Shown: positions 1 to 7,773, counted from the stretch's first letter. The stretch: 64,000 bases of DNA from Euzebya rosea (GCF_003073135.1 NZ_PGDQ01000008.1:62001-126000), one strand, 5' to 3'. Notes: generated by a model not told the origin, from the letters alone. Program-made: numbers and translations.

Positions 1-868
1 TCTCGACGGTCTCGGGCAGCTCGCCGTCGACCAGCGGCAGCAGCGCCATCGCGACGGTCCGTCCGTCACCCGTCGCGGCGGCGCTCGTCACCTCACCCGG
101 ACGGCGTCCCTCGCCGAGGGAGTCACCGGCGGCCAGGGCCTGGTCGGTCTCGACGACGGCCAGGGCCCGGCGTGGACGGCCGAGGTTGAAGATCTTGGCG
201 ATCGACTCCTGACCCGGGTAGCAGCCCTTGCGCAGGTGCACGTGGGTCGGCAGCAGCCCCAGCTCCTGGGTCCGGCGGCCGGCGGTGATCTCGCTGCCCC
301 AGCCGGGACGACCCGTGGCGATGCGGTGACGCTCCCAGTCCTCGGCGGACGCCAGCGGCAGGCCGCGGTCCTCCACGAGCTCCTCGACGCGGTCGTCGAC
401 CCAGGACGTCGGTCCCAGCAGGTCGACCCCGCCGTCGCGGTCACGGATGACCAGCCCCTCGCCGTGCGGGGCTGCGGTGCCCGGCTGGCTGCGTGCCCCG
501 GGCGCGTCGACCTCGCCCGGACCGCGGAGGCTCGCCAGCGACCACTCGCCCGTCATGTCGGTGACCTCGACCTGCATCATGAACCGGAAGCGGTCCAGCC
601 GGTCGGCGATCTCGGCGACGATGTCGGAAGGGACCAGCAGCAGGACGTGCTCGGCGTGCACGACGAGCGTGCCCGCCGCGAGGTGCTCGCCCTTGGCGTC
701 GAGGTACAGGAACTCCGCGACGTCGCCGGGTCTGGTGCCCTCCACATCCTGGCTCAGCAAGGAGTGCAGGTAGCCGATGCGGTCGGGACCGCCGACGCGG
801 ATCACACCGTCGGGCCTGCGGTGGATGGCCGGGATGTCGGTCAGCAGGTCGGTGGGGGGCTGGGTCAT
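1..868 (-). CDS. ygfZ: YgfZ/GcvT-like folate-binding Fe-S repair protein (C-terminus cut by window edge)
   Basis: The reading frame starts with ATG at 868 and runs off the left edge, so the C-terminal part is missing. The diagnostic YgfZ motif KGCYPGQE is present about residue 210, preceded by an N-terminal region with the GcvT-like folate-binding fold (DGVIRVGGPDRIGYLHSLLS). Family knowledge: YgfZ proteins use tetrahydrofolate to help maintain certain iron-sulfur enzymes and resemble the T-protein of glycine cleavage without that activity. The motif cysteine is the conserved residue of the family. A TACCGT -10 box sits six bases upstream of the ATG, suggesting a leaderless transcript. The family assignment is firm; the physiological client is unknown. 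Confidence 0.9.
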   Translation of the reverse strand, partial: MTQPPTDLLTDIPAIHRRPDGVIRVGGPDRIGYLHSLLSQDVEGTRPGDVAEFLYLDAKGEHLAAGTLVVHAEHVLLLVPSDIVAEIADRLDRFRFMMQVEVTDMTGEWSLASLRGPGEVDAPGARSQPGTAAPHGEGLVIRDRDGGVDLLGPTSWVDDRVEELVEDRGLPLASAEDWERHRIATGRPGWGSEITAGRRTQELGLLPTHVHLRKGCYPGQESIAKIFNLGRPRRALAVVETDQALAAGDSLGEGRRPGEVTSAAATGDGRTVAMALLPLVDGELPETVE

Positions 869-874
869 GGCTCC

Positions 875-880
875 ACGGTA
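875..880 (-). promoter_or_regulatory. Predicted leaderless -10 box of ygfZ
   Basis: TACCGT on the minus strand, followed by six bases and the ATG at 868. No Shine-Dalgarno sequence fits between them. No good -35 is seen. Confidence 0.5.
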
Positions 881-985
881 GCCACGGTCGCGCAGGTGGC
901 CGGGTCCGTTCCGAGTTGTCCCTTCCCCCGCGTGCGCACGGAGCTAGACTCACCGGCACGACTGAAAGGAGGTGGTCCAACCACA

Positions 986-1030
986 ATGACCAGTGATCAT
1001 TGCGTGACCGTCGAGGTGATGCGCCGCTAG
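986..1030 (+). CDS. 14-residue small ORF with a near-perfect Shine-Dalgarno
   Basis: ATG at 986 and TAG at 1028-1030 encode MTSDHCVTVEVMRR. It is preceded by AAAGGAGGTGG (965-975), an almost complete anti-16S match at good spacing and far stronger than any ribosome binding site seen elsewhere in the window. A possible -10 TAGACT lies at 945-950. The ORF overlaps, in another frame, an open stretch that continues into the next small ORF, so it could be a leader peptide or the first part of a frameshifted product. I do not recognise the peptide with certainty. The strength of the ribosome binding site is the main evidence that it is translated. Confidence 0.55.
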   Translation: MTSDHCVTVEVMRR

Positions 1031-1076
1031 GCGTCCTCGGTTCTTCTTGCATCCGGAACCGATCACACGGACGCCG

Positions 1077-1187
1077 ATGCGAATCCACGCTCATCACCCG
1101 CTACGTGGTTTGCGGGACGTGGTCACACCCGCCGAGGCGCACTGCGGTGCACCGGCAGAGACCGCTGAGTGTTGGATGCACAAGTGA
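1077..1187 (+). CDS. 36-residue His/Cys-containing small ORF of unknown function
   Basis: ATG at 1077 and TGA at 1185-1187. The product starts MRIHAHHPLRGLRDV and ends AETAECWMHK, with four His, two Cys and a Trp, a composition that could bind metal. The ORF ends just before a perfect 12-bp terminator hairpin. Its frame is open upstream back to 1020, overlapping the preceding 14-residue ORF, so a longer 55-codon product made by frameshifting or a non-ATG start cannot be excluded. Third-position G+C is clearly lower than in neighbouring genes. It might instead be part of a non-coding RNA. I do not recognise it. Confidence 0.45.
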   Translation: MRIHAHHPLRGLRDVVTPAEAHCGAPAETAECWMHK

Positions 1188-1194
1188 AAACTGG

Positions 1195-1222
1195 CACCGC
1201 CCGGGAGTGATCCCGGGCGGTG
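1195..1222. terminator. Perfect 12-bp hairpin terminator
   Basis: CACCGCCCGGGA, loop GTGA, TCCCGGGCGGTG. It closes the small transcription unit to its left and also faces the end of the convergent gene at 1243, so it probably works in both directions. There is no long T tract. Confidence 0.8.
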
Positions 1223-1242
1223 CTGCTGTTCGGGGAGGGTCG

Positions 1243-1956
1243 TCAGCGGGTGACGAGCTCTCGTTCGGGGATCGTCAGGCCAGGGGTGGCCTCGACGACG
1301 GCCTGCTCCGGGGTGCGTCCACCGGCCGCCCAGGCCAGGCCCAGGCCGGCGACCAGCAGGGTCAGGCCGATGCCGGCGACGAGGGCGGCCACGCCGGCCC
1401 CCAGCTGCAGGGTGGAGGCGGTGACGGTACCGACACCGAGCTCACCGAACAGGCCGTGCACGGTGCCGGACCATGCCATCTCGCGTGCAGGCCCCTCGAT
1501 GGGGTGCATGCGGTCGAAGCCGGTCCAGTAGCGACCGTCGACCTCGAAGTCGTAGGTGCCGGCGTCGAAGGTCTCGCCGTTGTACTCCACGGCCTCGTCC
1601 AGGACGACCGTCTGCGTGCCGTGCAGGACGTGGTAGCCGACCGTCGCCATCTGGAACATGTACTCGCTGGCGGTGTTGACCAGCGGGTCGGCCGGGTCGA
1701 AGTCGGCCTCCACGACCGGGTAACCCCAGTCCTCGGTCAGGAGGGTCATGATCGCCTCGGCGCCTGCGGTCTCGCCGCGGTCGATCAGCTGACCGTCCTC
1801 GTTGTAGGACAGCGTGACGTTCTGCGCTTCGCTGAACGCCTCCAGGCTGTCGTAGCCGGCGGACACCTGGGTCCAGGCGTAGCCGCCGCCGATCAGGAAC
1901 GCCATGCCGAACGCGGCAAGGACGAACCCAAGGGTGCGGAATCGTGTGGTGAGCAT
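1243..1956 (-). CDS. Hypothetical membrane protein with N- and C-terminal membrane segments
   Basis: 237 residues from ATG 1956; a GGAGG-type ribosome binding site (complement of cctcc at 1962-1966) supports this start rather than a longer frame. The N-terminus (about residues 7-30) is one hydrophobic segment, followed by about 150 polar, acidic, aromatic-rich residues predicted to be outside the membrane. A second hydrophobic pair lies near residues 175-215, and the tail is short. No catalytic motif or lipobox is visible and I do not recognise a family. It is divergent from gnd, with a GGGAC-N4-GTCCC palindrome in the shared upstream region that could regulate either gene. The C-terminus faces the small-ORF terminator. 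Confidence 0.75.
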   Translation of the reverse strand: MLTTRFRTLGFVLAAFGMAFLIGGGYAWTQVSAGYDSLEAFSEAQNVTLSYNEDGQLIDRGETAGAEAIMTLLTEDWGYPVVEADFDPADPLVNTASEYMFQMATVGYHVLHGTQTVVLDEAVEYNGETFDAGTYDFEVDGRYWTGFDRMHPIEGPAREMAWSGTVHGLFGELGVGTVTASTLQLGAGVAALVAGIGLTLLVAGLGLAWAAGGRTPEQAVVEATPGLTIPERELVTR

Positions 1957-2056
1957 GATGACCTCCAAGTCATCGATCTTTCGGGGGTGGCTGATGTCAC
2001 GACCAACAATCGCCTTCTGCCCGAGATCGCCCAAGGCCCTGTGGCACGCGTCCCGC

Positions 2057-2070
2057 GGGACCAAGGTCCC
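2057..2070. promoter_or_regulatory. GGGAC-N4-GTCCC palindrome resembling a DosR/DevR box
   Basis: GGGACCAAGGTCCC lies between the divergent gene at 1956 and gnd at 2152. The core GGGAC-N4-GTCCC matches the symmetrical core of mycobacterial DosR boxes, though the flanks do not. A looser GGGGCC...GGTCCC repeat follows at about 2080-2095. No DosR gene is in the window. Confidence 0.3.
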
Positions 2071-2151
2071 CGTCGGTCCGGGGCCATGGGTCCCGACCGT
2101 TCTCACCGTTGATCCAGTGCGCCGGCGGCCGAGTTGCGCAAGGATCGCGCC

Positions 2152-3075
2152 ATGCAGATCGGGATGGTCGGACTCGGGAAGATGGGCGGCAACATGACCG
2201 TCCGCCTGTTGCGCGGGGGCCACGACGTGGTCGCCCACGACGTCAGCGCCGAGGCGGTGGCATCGGCAGCGGAGGCGGGCGCGACGGGGGTGGACTCCCT
2301 CGAGGCGCTGGTGGCCGCCATGCCCGCGCCACGGGTCGTGTGGGTGATGGTCCCCTCGGGGGAGATCACCGAACGGACCGTGCGGACCCTCGGGACCTTG
2401 ATGGATGCCGGGGACGTGGTCGTCGACGGGGGCAACTCGCGCTTCAGCGACTCCGTAGCCCTGGCCGAGTCGCTGGCCGAGGACGGCGTGTTGATGGTCG
2501 ATGCCGGCACCTCCGGCGGCATCTGGGGCCTCGATGAGGGGTACTGCCTGATGGTCGGCGGGACCGACGAGGCGATCGAGCGGCTGTCGCCGGCGCTGGA
2601 GACGCTGGCCCCGCCGGACGGCTGGGCGCACGTCGGCCCGGTCGGTGCCGGCCACTACGTCAAGATGATCCACAACGGCGTCGAGTACGCGATGATGCAG
2701 GCCTACGCCGAGGGGTTCGAGCTGCTGGCCGCCGGCGACTTCGGCATCGACCTGCACCAGGTGGCCGAGGTGTGGCGCCACGGGTCGGTGGTGCGCTCGT
2801 GGCTGCTGGACCTGACCGCCCGTGCCCTGGATGCCGATCCCGGGCTGGAGCAGCTCGACGCCTGGGTGCCCGACTCGGGCGAGGGCCGCTGGACGGTGCA
2901 GACCGCCGTCGACCTTGCCGTCCCCGCCCCGACCATCGCCGCCGCGCTGTTCAACCGCTTCGCCAGCCGTGAGGACAACGCCTTCGGCCAACGGCTGCTG
3001 GCGGCGCTGCGCAACCAGTTCGGCGGGCATGCCGTGAAGGCGGCGGGACCCTCGGAGGGCCCGGCTGATGGGTGA
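2152..3075 (+). CDS. gnd: 6-phosphogluconate dehydrogenase (short, GndA/YqeC type)
   Basis: 307 residues starting MQIGMVGLGKMGGN, a Rossmann GxGxxG dinucleotide site at the extreme N-terminus; the ATG at 2152 is preferred to 2134 because it places this motif at residue 4 and has AAGGA upstream. Family motifs VMVPSG, VDGGNSRFSDS and the DAGTSGG substrate loop are present, as is HNGVEYAMMQ with the catalytic Lys/Asn region. The length fits the short NAD-preferring class rather than the 470-residue enzyme; this preference is inferred. It decarboxylates 6-phosphogluconate to ribulose 5-phosphate. Its stop overlaps the start of zwf by 8 bases, making a gnd-zwf-pgl operon for the oxidative pentose phosphate pathway. 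Confidence 0.95.
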   Translation: MQIGMVGLGKMGGNMTVRLLRGGHDVVAHDVSAEAVASAAEAGATGVDSLEALVAAMPAPRVVWVMVPSGEITERTVRTLGTLMDAGDVVVDGGNSRFSDSVALAESLAEDGVLMVDAGTSGGIWGLDEGYCLMVGGTDEAIERLSPALETLAPPDGWAHVGPVGAGHYVKMIHNGVEYAMMQAYAEGFELLAAGDFGIDLHQVAEVWRHGSVVRSWLLDLTARALDADPGLEQLDAWVPDSGEGRWTVQTAVDLAVPAPTIAAALFNRFASREDNAFGQRLLAALRNQFGGHAVKAAGPSEGPADG

Positions 3076-4519
3076 TCGCGACCTGACGCCGCCGGATGCG
3101 GTCATCGTCCTGTTCGGCGGCAACGGCGACCTCGCACGCCGCAAGCTCATCCCGTCGCTGTGGGACCTCCATCGTGCCGGGCTGATGCCCGAGAGGTGGG
3201 TGCTGATCGGGGCGTCACGCTCCGACATGGCCGACGAGGCCTACGGCGAGTTCGCCCGCGACGCACTGGCGGAGTTCGACCGCGAGGTGACCGCCGACGA
3301 CGAGGACACGTTCACCGAGTTCGCCAGCCACCTGCGCTACCGCGGGGGCGGGTTCGACGCCGATGACCCCTCGCGCATCGCCGACGCCGTCGCCGAGGCC
3401 GAGCAGGAGATGGGTGGCGAGCCCACCCGGCTGTTCTACCTGGCGGTCCCGCCGTCGGCGTTCGGCCCGATCACGGAGGGACTCGGCGCGGCGGGGCTGC
3501 ACGAGCGAGCCCGTGTGGTGTTCGAGAAGCCGTTCGGGACCGACGCGGAGTCCTTCGCCGAGCTCGACGACACCGTCCGCTCGGTGCTGACCGAGGAGCA
3601 GATCTACCGGATCGACCACTTCCTCGGGAAGGAAACGCTGCAGAACGTCCTGGCCCTGCGGTTCGCCAACGGCATGTTCGAACCGGTCTGGAACCGCCAG
3701 CACATCGACCACATCCAGATCGACTCGCCCGAGTCGATCGACATCGGCAGCCGTGCGTCGTTCTACGAGTCGACCGGTGCGCTGCGCGACATGGTCGTCA
3801 CCCACCTGTTCCAGGTCCTGTCGATCATCGCCCTCGAACCACCCGTGTCGCTGGACCCCTCGCCCTTGATGGACGAGAAGCGCAAGGTCTTCGAGTCGAT
3901 GTCGACCCTTCGATGCGAGGACGTCGTCTTCGGCCAGTACGAGGGCTACACCGACGCCGAGGGGGTCGCGGCGGACTCCACGACCGAGACGTTCGTCGCC
4001 GCTCGCATCGAGATCGACAACTGGCGCTGGGCCGGCGTGCCGATCTACCTGCGCACCGGCAAGGCGATGGCGGAGAAGCGGCAGACCATGACGTTGGCGT
4101 TCAAGCGGCCGCCCCGGCAGATGTTCGCCGCCCATGGCCTGCGGCCCGACGCCCACGACCACCTGACCCTCGACATGGCCGGCGACCAAGGGGTGACCAT
4201 CTCCTTCCTCGCCAAGCGTCCGGGCCCCCGGCTGCGCCTGGGTGAGGCGTCGATGCGCTTCAGCTACGAGCAGGACTTCGGGGCGACGGGCGGGGTGCAG
4301 CTGGACGCCTACGAGCGGCTGCTGCACGACGCGTTGCTCGGCGACCGCACGCTGTTCACCCGGGCCGACGGCATCGGCCGAACGTGGGAGCTCGTCAAGC
4401 CGATCCTCGACCGTCCGCCGCGTGCGCTGCCGTACGCCCGGGGGTCGTGGGGGCCCGAGGCCGCAACCGACCTGATCGCCCCACGCACCTGGCACCTGCC
4501 GGAGGACCACGAGCACTGA
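3068..4519 (+). CDS. zwf: Glucose-6-phosphate 1-dehydrogenase
   Basis: 483 residues, the usual length. The N-terminal FGGNGDLARRKL dinucleotide site, the active-site RIDHFLGKE motif and the structural NADP-region EKPFGTD are all present. It oxidises glucose 6-phosphate to 6-phosphogluconolactone. The ATG lies inside the end of gnd and the TGA overlaps the ATG of pgl (ATGA), so the three genes are translationally coupled. No opcA gene follows, unlike in many other actinobacteria. Confidence 0.97.
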   Translation: MGDRDLTPPDAVIVLFGGNGDLARRKLIPSLWDLHRAGLMPERWVLIGASRSDMADEAYGEFARDALAEFDREVTADDEDTFTEFASHLRYRGGGFDADDPSRIADAVAEAEQEMGGEPTRLFYLAVPPSAFGPITEGLGAAGLHERARVVFEKPFGTDAESFAELDDTVRSVLTEEQIYRIDHFLGKETLQNVLALRFANGMFEPVWNRQHIDHIQIDSPESIDIGSRASFYESTGALRDMVVTHLFQVLSIIALEPPVSLDPSPLMDEKRKVFESMSTLRCEDVVFGQYEGYTDAEGVAADSTTETFVAARIEIDNWRWAGVPIYLRTGKAMAEKRQTMTLAFKRPPRQMFAAHGLRPDAHDHLTLDMAGDQGVTISFLAKRPGPRLRLGEASMRFSYEQDFGATGGVQLDAYERLLHDALLGDRTLFTRADGIGRTWELVKPILDRPPRALPYARGSWGPEAATDLIAPRTWHLPEDHEH

Positions 4520-5175
4520 TGGCCGACACCCCGACCCTCGAGGTCCTCCCCGACGAGGCAGCCGTCGCCGCCCGCACCGCCGAGCTGATCACCGACGTCC
4601 TGGCGCAGCCGTTGCCGGCCGGCCGGACCTCGCCCAGGGCGGTCGCCCTGTCCGGCGGCGGAACACCCAAGGCGATGTACCCGCTGATGGCCGCCGTCGA
4701 CGCAGTGCCGTGGGAGGCCGTGCACGTCCTGCAGGTCGACGAGCGACAGGTCGGTGCGGACGATCCGGCACGCAACTGGCTGGCGATCCGCGACACGCTG
4801 GTCGTCCCGACCGGTGCGGTGGGACACCCGATGCCGCTCGAGGGGGACGACTACCCGGTCCCCGAGGTCGTGGACGTGGCCCAGCTGGGGATCGGGACCG
4901 ACGGCCACACGGCCTCGTTGATCCCGGGTGACCCCGTGCTGGACGTCACCGGCGTCGACGTGGCGTTGGCCGGCCCCTATCAGGGGGCGGTCCGCCTGAC
5001 CCTCACGGCCGAGGCGATCAACCGCATCGGCGTGCTCGTCTGGCAGGTCGTCGGGGCCGACAAGCACGTGGCGCTGCGACAGCTGATGGACGGGGACCCG
5101 TCGATCCCGGCCGGCCTGATCCGCCGAGGGCCTCGGGTGATCGTGGTCGCCGACGACGCCGCGGCCCACGGCTGA
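4519..5175 (+). CDS. pgl: 6-phosphogluconolactonase
   Basis: 218 residues from the ATG that overlaps the zwf stop. Motifs LSGGGTPKAMYPL, HVLQVDERQVGADDPARNW and LGIGTDGHTASLIPG are characteristic of the DevB/Pgl family of the NagB superfamily. It hydrolyses 6-phosphogluconolactone and links Zwf to Gnd, completing the oxidative branch. Although an upstream in-frame start exists inside zwf, the coupled ATG is the natural choice. Confidence 0.96.
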   Translation: MADTPTLEVLPDEAAVAARTAELITDVLAQPLPAGRTSPRAVALSGGGTPKAMYPLMAAVDAVPWEAVHVLQVDERQVGADDPARNWLAIRDTLVVPTGAVGHPMPLEGDDYPVPEVVDVAQLGIGTDGHTASLIPGDPVLDVTGVDVALAGPYQGAVRLTLTAEAINRIGVLVWQVVGADKHVALRQLMDGDPSIPAGLIRRGPRVIVVADDAAAHG

Positions 5176-5215
5176 GCCACACTGGCGGCCGTCCCCTCCC
5201 TTCCCAGGAGCCCTC

Positions 5216-5626
5216 GTGTCCGACCCCACCCCGTCCGACCCCACCCCGTCAGATCGGGCCGCCCTGTCTCGCCTGCTGGTGGTGAAGGCCACCCACGCCG
5301 CCGACGATCCCGAGCGGGCCAACCTGGCCTGCAACGTCGCCGCCGCGGGCGTGGCCGGCGGGGCCGACGTACACCTCTTCCTCGCCATGGAGGGGGTGCG
5401 GCTGGCACTGCCGGGGATCGGCCGCGCCATCGAGGTCGAGCACGCCGCAGGAGTCGAGGAGCTGCTGGACGCCGTCTACGCCGCTGGCTCGGTCACGGTC
5501 TGCACGCCGTGCGCGGCCCGTCGGGGGCTGGAGCCGTCGAGCTTCCGCGAGGGCACCGCGATGGGCGGCTCGGCCCTGTTCGTCGAGCTCGCCACCCGGC
5601 CGGACGCCACGGCGCTGGTCTACTGA
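5216..5626 (+). CDS. DsrE-family protein with a CTPC motif
   Basis: 136 residues, GTG start. After a short N-terminal direct repeat (SDPTPSDPTPSD, encoded by a duplicated 15-base unit), the chain follows the DsrE/F alpha-beta fold: LLVVKATHAADDPERANLA, GADVHLFLAMEGVRL, then VTVCTPCAARRG with two cysteines, and ending MGGSALFVELA. DsrE-like proteins typically relay persulfide sulfur or act with thiol redox partners. The gene converges on the thioredoxin-like gene at 5689, so it borders the sulfur operon but is not in it. The fold is probable; the biochemical role is inferred from context. Confidence 0.7.
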   Translation: MSDPTPSDPTPSDRAALSRLLVVKATHAADDPERANLACNVAAAGVAGGADVHLFLAMEGVRLALPGIGRAIEVEHAAGVEELLDAVYAAGSVTVCTPCAARRGLEPSSFREGTAMGGSALFVELATRPDATALVY

Positions 5627-5627
5627 C

Positions 5628-5672
5628 CGCGTGTCGGGTAACGGGCCGCCCGTCGCAGGAACCCGACACGCG
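5628..5672. terminator. Long hairpin (12-bp stem), member of a repeated intergenic family
   Basis: CGCGTGTCGGGT at 5628-5639 pairs perfectly with ACCCGACACGCG at 5661-5672; the loop contains a smaller GGGC/GCCC hairpin. It sits between convergent genes and probably ends both transcripts. A near copy with the same loop core (GGGCCGCCCGTCGC) lies at 50664-50704. Confidence 0.7.
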
Positions 5673-5688
5673 CGTTCGCGACGACCGG

Positions 5689-6177
5689 TCAGGCCGGCTG
5701 GGGGGCCGTGGAGCCCAGCAGGGCCAGCAGCTCGTCCTCGCGGGGGACGCCGCTGACGCGACCCAGCAGATGCCCCTCGTCGGTGATCAACAGGGTCGTC
5801 GGGGCGCGCATCACCCGGTGGGACCGGGCGAGGTCCAGCGCCTCGGCGACGTCGAGGGCCACGATGCCGACGTCGTCCCGGCCGGCGACGGCCCGCTCGA
5901 GCACCTCGCGGGTGGCCACGCAGGGGCGGCAGTTCGGGGCGGTGAACTCCACGAACACCAGCGGCGTCGACGGGGTGACGGCGACGGCCAGGTCAGCGGC
6001 CTCGACCGGCAGGGTGGACCACCGCGAGGTGGACGATCCCGCGACCGGGTCGGGCCGGTCGTGGTCGGGGTGGGGGCGGTCCGCGGTACCACGCACACGA
6101 CCGTCACGGGCCTTCCACCACGCGCTGAACACCGCGGTGGCCCCGATCACGATCAGCAGGACGAGGACGCGATCCAT
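5689..6177 (-). CDS. Membrane-anchored thioredoxin-like protein (CRPC)
   Basis: 162 residues. An N-terminal hydrophobic segment (about residues 3-20) anchors a thioredoxin fold: LVFVEFTAPNCRPCVATREVL carries the redox CxxC at about residue 82, followed by the conserved cis-Pro region MRAPTTLLI. The location of the domain relative to the membrane is not certain. It is the last gene of the minus-strand sulfur operon and overlaps the DUF4395 gene by one base. DUF4395 proteins also carry a CxxC, and the two are likely redox partners; this is inference from adjacency. Confidence 0.85.
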   Translation of the reverse strand: MDRVLVLLIVIGATAVFSAWWKARDGRVRGTADRPHPDHDRPDPVAGSSTSRWSTLPVEAADLAVAVTPSTPLVFVEFTAPNCRPCVATREVLERAVAGRDDVGIVALDVAEALDLARSHRVMRAPTTLLITDEGHLLGRVSGVPREDELLALLGSTAPQPA

Positions 6178-6632
6178 CAGGCGGTACCTCCGCGCAGGCG
6201 CTGCCCGACGGCGTACATCTCGCAGCCGACGCAGATGCCGGTCGCGGCCAGCAGGCCCGACAGGGCGACCACGACGAGGACCAGGCCCCAGCCGAGGGTC
6301 GAGGCACCCACGAGGACGGCAGCCAGCCCAGCGCCGCTGAAGATCAGGCCCATCACCTGGCTGAACCGCGGTCCCGCCTCGGGCTCGGTCTCCGGTGGCG
6401 GGCCCAGGTCGAAGCGTCGCTTCACGAACCGGAAGACGTTGCCGTACGGCGACCAGCGCAGCCCGGCGATCGCCGCGACGGCGAACACGACGACCTGCAC
6501 GGCCAGCACGGCTGCCGACTGGGTCAGGTAGGCCGTCGCGAGGACCACGAAGGTCAGCGCGGCGGAGAAGCGTGGTCCGCGGACGTCGATCATCAGCGGT
6601 GTGGGAGAGGTTGGCTGTGGCATGTCGGTCAC
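6177..6632 (-). CDS. DUF4395 integral membrane protein
   Basis: 151 residues. The N-terminus MIDVRGPRFSAALTF followed by alternating hydrophobic helices (about residues 22-58 and 90-135) and a FRFVKRRFDLGPPPETE cytoplasmic loop are typical of DUF4395. A CVGC motif lies at the end of the last helix (ATGICVGCEMY). The function of the family is not known; such genes commonly sit beside thioredoxin or rhodanese genes. Two ATG codons (6632 and three codons later) are both possible starts. It is between cysH and the thioredoxin-like gene in one operon. Confidence 0.8.
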   Translation of the reverse strand: MTDMPQPTSPTPLMIDVRGPRFSAALTFVVLATAYLTQSAAVLAVQVVVFAVAAIAGLRWSPYGNVFRFVKRRFDLGPPPETEPEAGPRFSQVMGLIFSGAGLAAVLVGASTLGWGLVLVVVALSGLLAATGICVGCEMYAVGQRLRGGTA

Positions 6633-6660
6633 CTCGACTGCGAGGGGAGGGGACGCGCGG

Positions 6661-7395
6661 TCAGACGCGCGGGGTGGATTCCAGGTGGATGCCGCACTCG
6701 GTCTTGCTGCGGCCGGCCCAGCGGCCGGCGCGGTCGTCCTCGCCCGGTGCGGTCGGGCGGGTGCAGGGGGCGCAGCCGATCGAGCCGAAGCCGCGGTCGG
6801 CCATCGGGTGGGGCGGCAGGTCGTGCAGGCGGCGGTGGCCGGCGACGTCTGCTGCCGTCCAGGCCGCCAACGGGGCCACCTTCAGCAGCGTGCGGCCGCC
6901 CTTGTCCGCGGTGGCGACCACCGGCGTGGTCGCCCGGTCGGGGGTCTGGGACCGCCGCACGCCGGTGGCCCAGCCGTCGTAGCCCTGCAGCACCTCGTCC
7001 AGCGGGGCCACCTTGCGCAGCGCGCAGCAGACGTCGGGGTCACGCAGGTACATGGCGGGGCCGTACCGGTCGGCCTGCTGCGCCACGGTCAGCTCGGGGT
7101 GCACGTCGATCACGTTGCGCAGTCCCAGCCGGTTGGCCAGCAGGTGGCGGTAGGCGAGGCTCTCGGCGAAGTGGAAGCCGGTGTCGAGGAACAGGACGGG
7201 CAGGTCGGGGTCGACCTCGGCGACGAGGCTCAGCAACGTGGCGGCGTCCGCACCGAAGCTGGACGTGACGGCGAACCGGGGGATGCAGGCCCTGGCCCAG
7301 CGGAGGATGTCGATGGCTGGGGCGCCCTCGAGCTCGCGGGCAGCCTCCTCGACATCGATGTCCGACAGCGCCGGGATCAGCGTGTCGGTCACCAC
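6661..7395 (-). CDS. cysH: Adenylylsulfate (APS/PAPS) reductase
   Basis: 244 residues. The PP-loop-like SSFGADAATLL, FLDTGFHF and the C-terminal KTECGIH catalytic cysteine motif are present. Two CC/CxxC pairs (DVCCALRKV and GCAPCTR) are the ligands of the [4Fe-4S] cluster found in APS-reducing enzymes, so APS is the likely substrate. It reduces activated sulfate to sulfite with thioredoxin. It overlaps the preceding DsrE-like gene by 7 bases and is followed by DUF4395 and a thioredoxin-like gene. No ATP sulfurylase or sulfite reductase gene is in the window. Confidence 0.93.
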   Translation of the reverse strand: MVTDTLIPALSDIDVEEAARELEGAPAIDILRWARACIPRFAVTSSFGADAATLLSLVAEVDPDLPVLFLDTGFHFAESLAYRHLLANRLGLRNVIDVHPELTVAQQADRYGPAMYLRDPDVCCALRKVAPLDEVLQGYDGWATGVRRSQTPDRATTPVVATADKGGRTLLKVAPLAAWTAADVAGHRRLHDLPPHPMADRGFGSIGCAPCTRPTAPGEDDRAGRWAGRSKTECGIHLESTPRV

Positions 7396-7766
7396 GTGAG
7401 GACCCCCTCGGCGTTGGCGATGGCCTGTGCCACGTCGTCGTCACCGACGACGTCGATGCCGCGCAGCAGGTCCTCGGGACCGATGCCCTGACGGGCCATG
7501 GCCGGCTGGTGTGCGACGACGCGGATCCCGCTCTCCAGCAGCGCGCGCAGGTCGTGTGCGGCGGCTGCTGGGGGGAACGGGGCGTCGCCGATCCGGCGCG
7601 GGGGTGTCTCGCCCTCGGCGACGGCCAGGCGCACGGCGTCCTCGAGCAGGACGACGACCAGGTCGACGTCCTGGGTGACGGCGTAGGCGTTGGCCTCCAG
7701 GGACGGCTCGGCACCACGGGGGGCGCCGGGGGCGTGCCGGATCAGGCTGACGAGTCGACGGGGCAT
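7389..7766 (-). CDS. Small DsrE/TusD-like protein without cysteine
   Basis: 125 residues from ATG 7766 (MPRRLVSLIRHAP). A pattern of beta strand plus helix, VDLVVVLLEDAVRLAVAEGE, DLRALLESGIRVVAHQPAMARQGI and VVGDDDVAQAIANAEGVLTW, matches DsrE-superfamily subunits; the terminal LTW resembles the end of TusB/DsrH-type proteins. No cysteine is present, so it cannot itself carry persulfide. It is the third of three tandem DsrE-like genes and overlaps cysH. The family call is from pattern only. Confidence 0.6.
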   Translation of the reverse strand: MPRRLVSLIRHAPGAPRGAEPSLEANAYAVTQDVDLVVVLLEDAVRLAVAEGETPPRRIGDAPFPPAAAAHDLRALLESGIRVVAHQPAMARQGIGPEDLLRGIDVVGDDDVAQAIANAEGVLTW

Positions 7767-7773
7767 GGTGCGC

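Noticed and set aside
1243-3228. A 661-codon minus-strand open frame that could extend the membrane protein upstream across gnd
   Set aside because: ATG 1956 has a ribosome site and starts the hydrophobic segment; the upstream part is the antisense of gnd.
5216-5626. Assigning this DsrE-like gene to the minus-strand sulfur operon
   Set aside because: It is on the opposite strand and separated by a bidirectional terminator; only its location links it.
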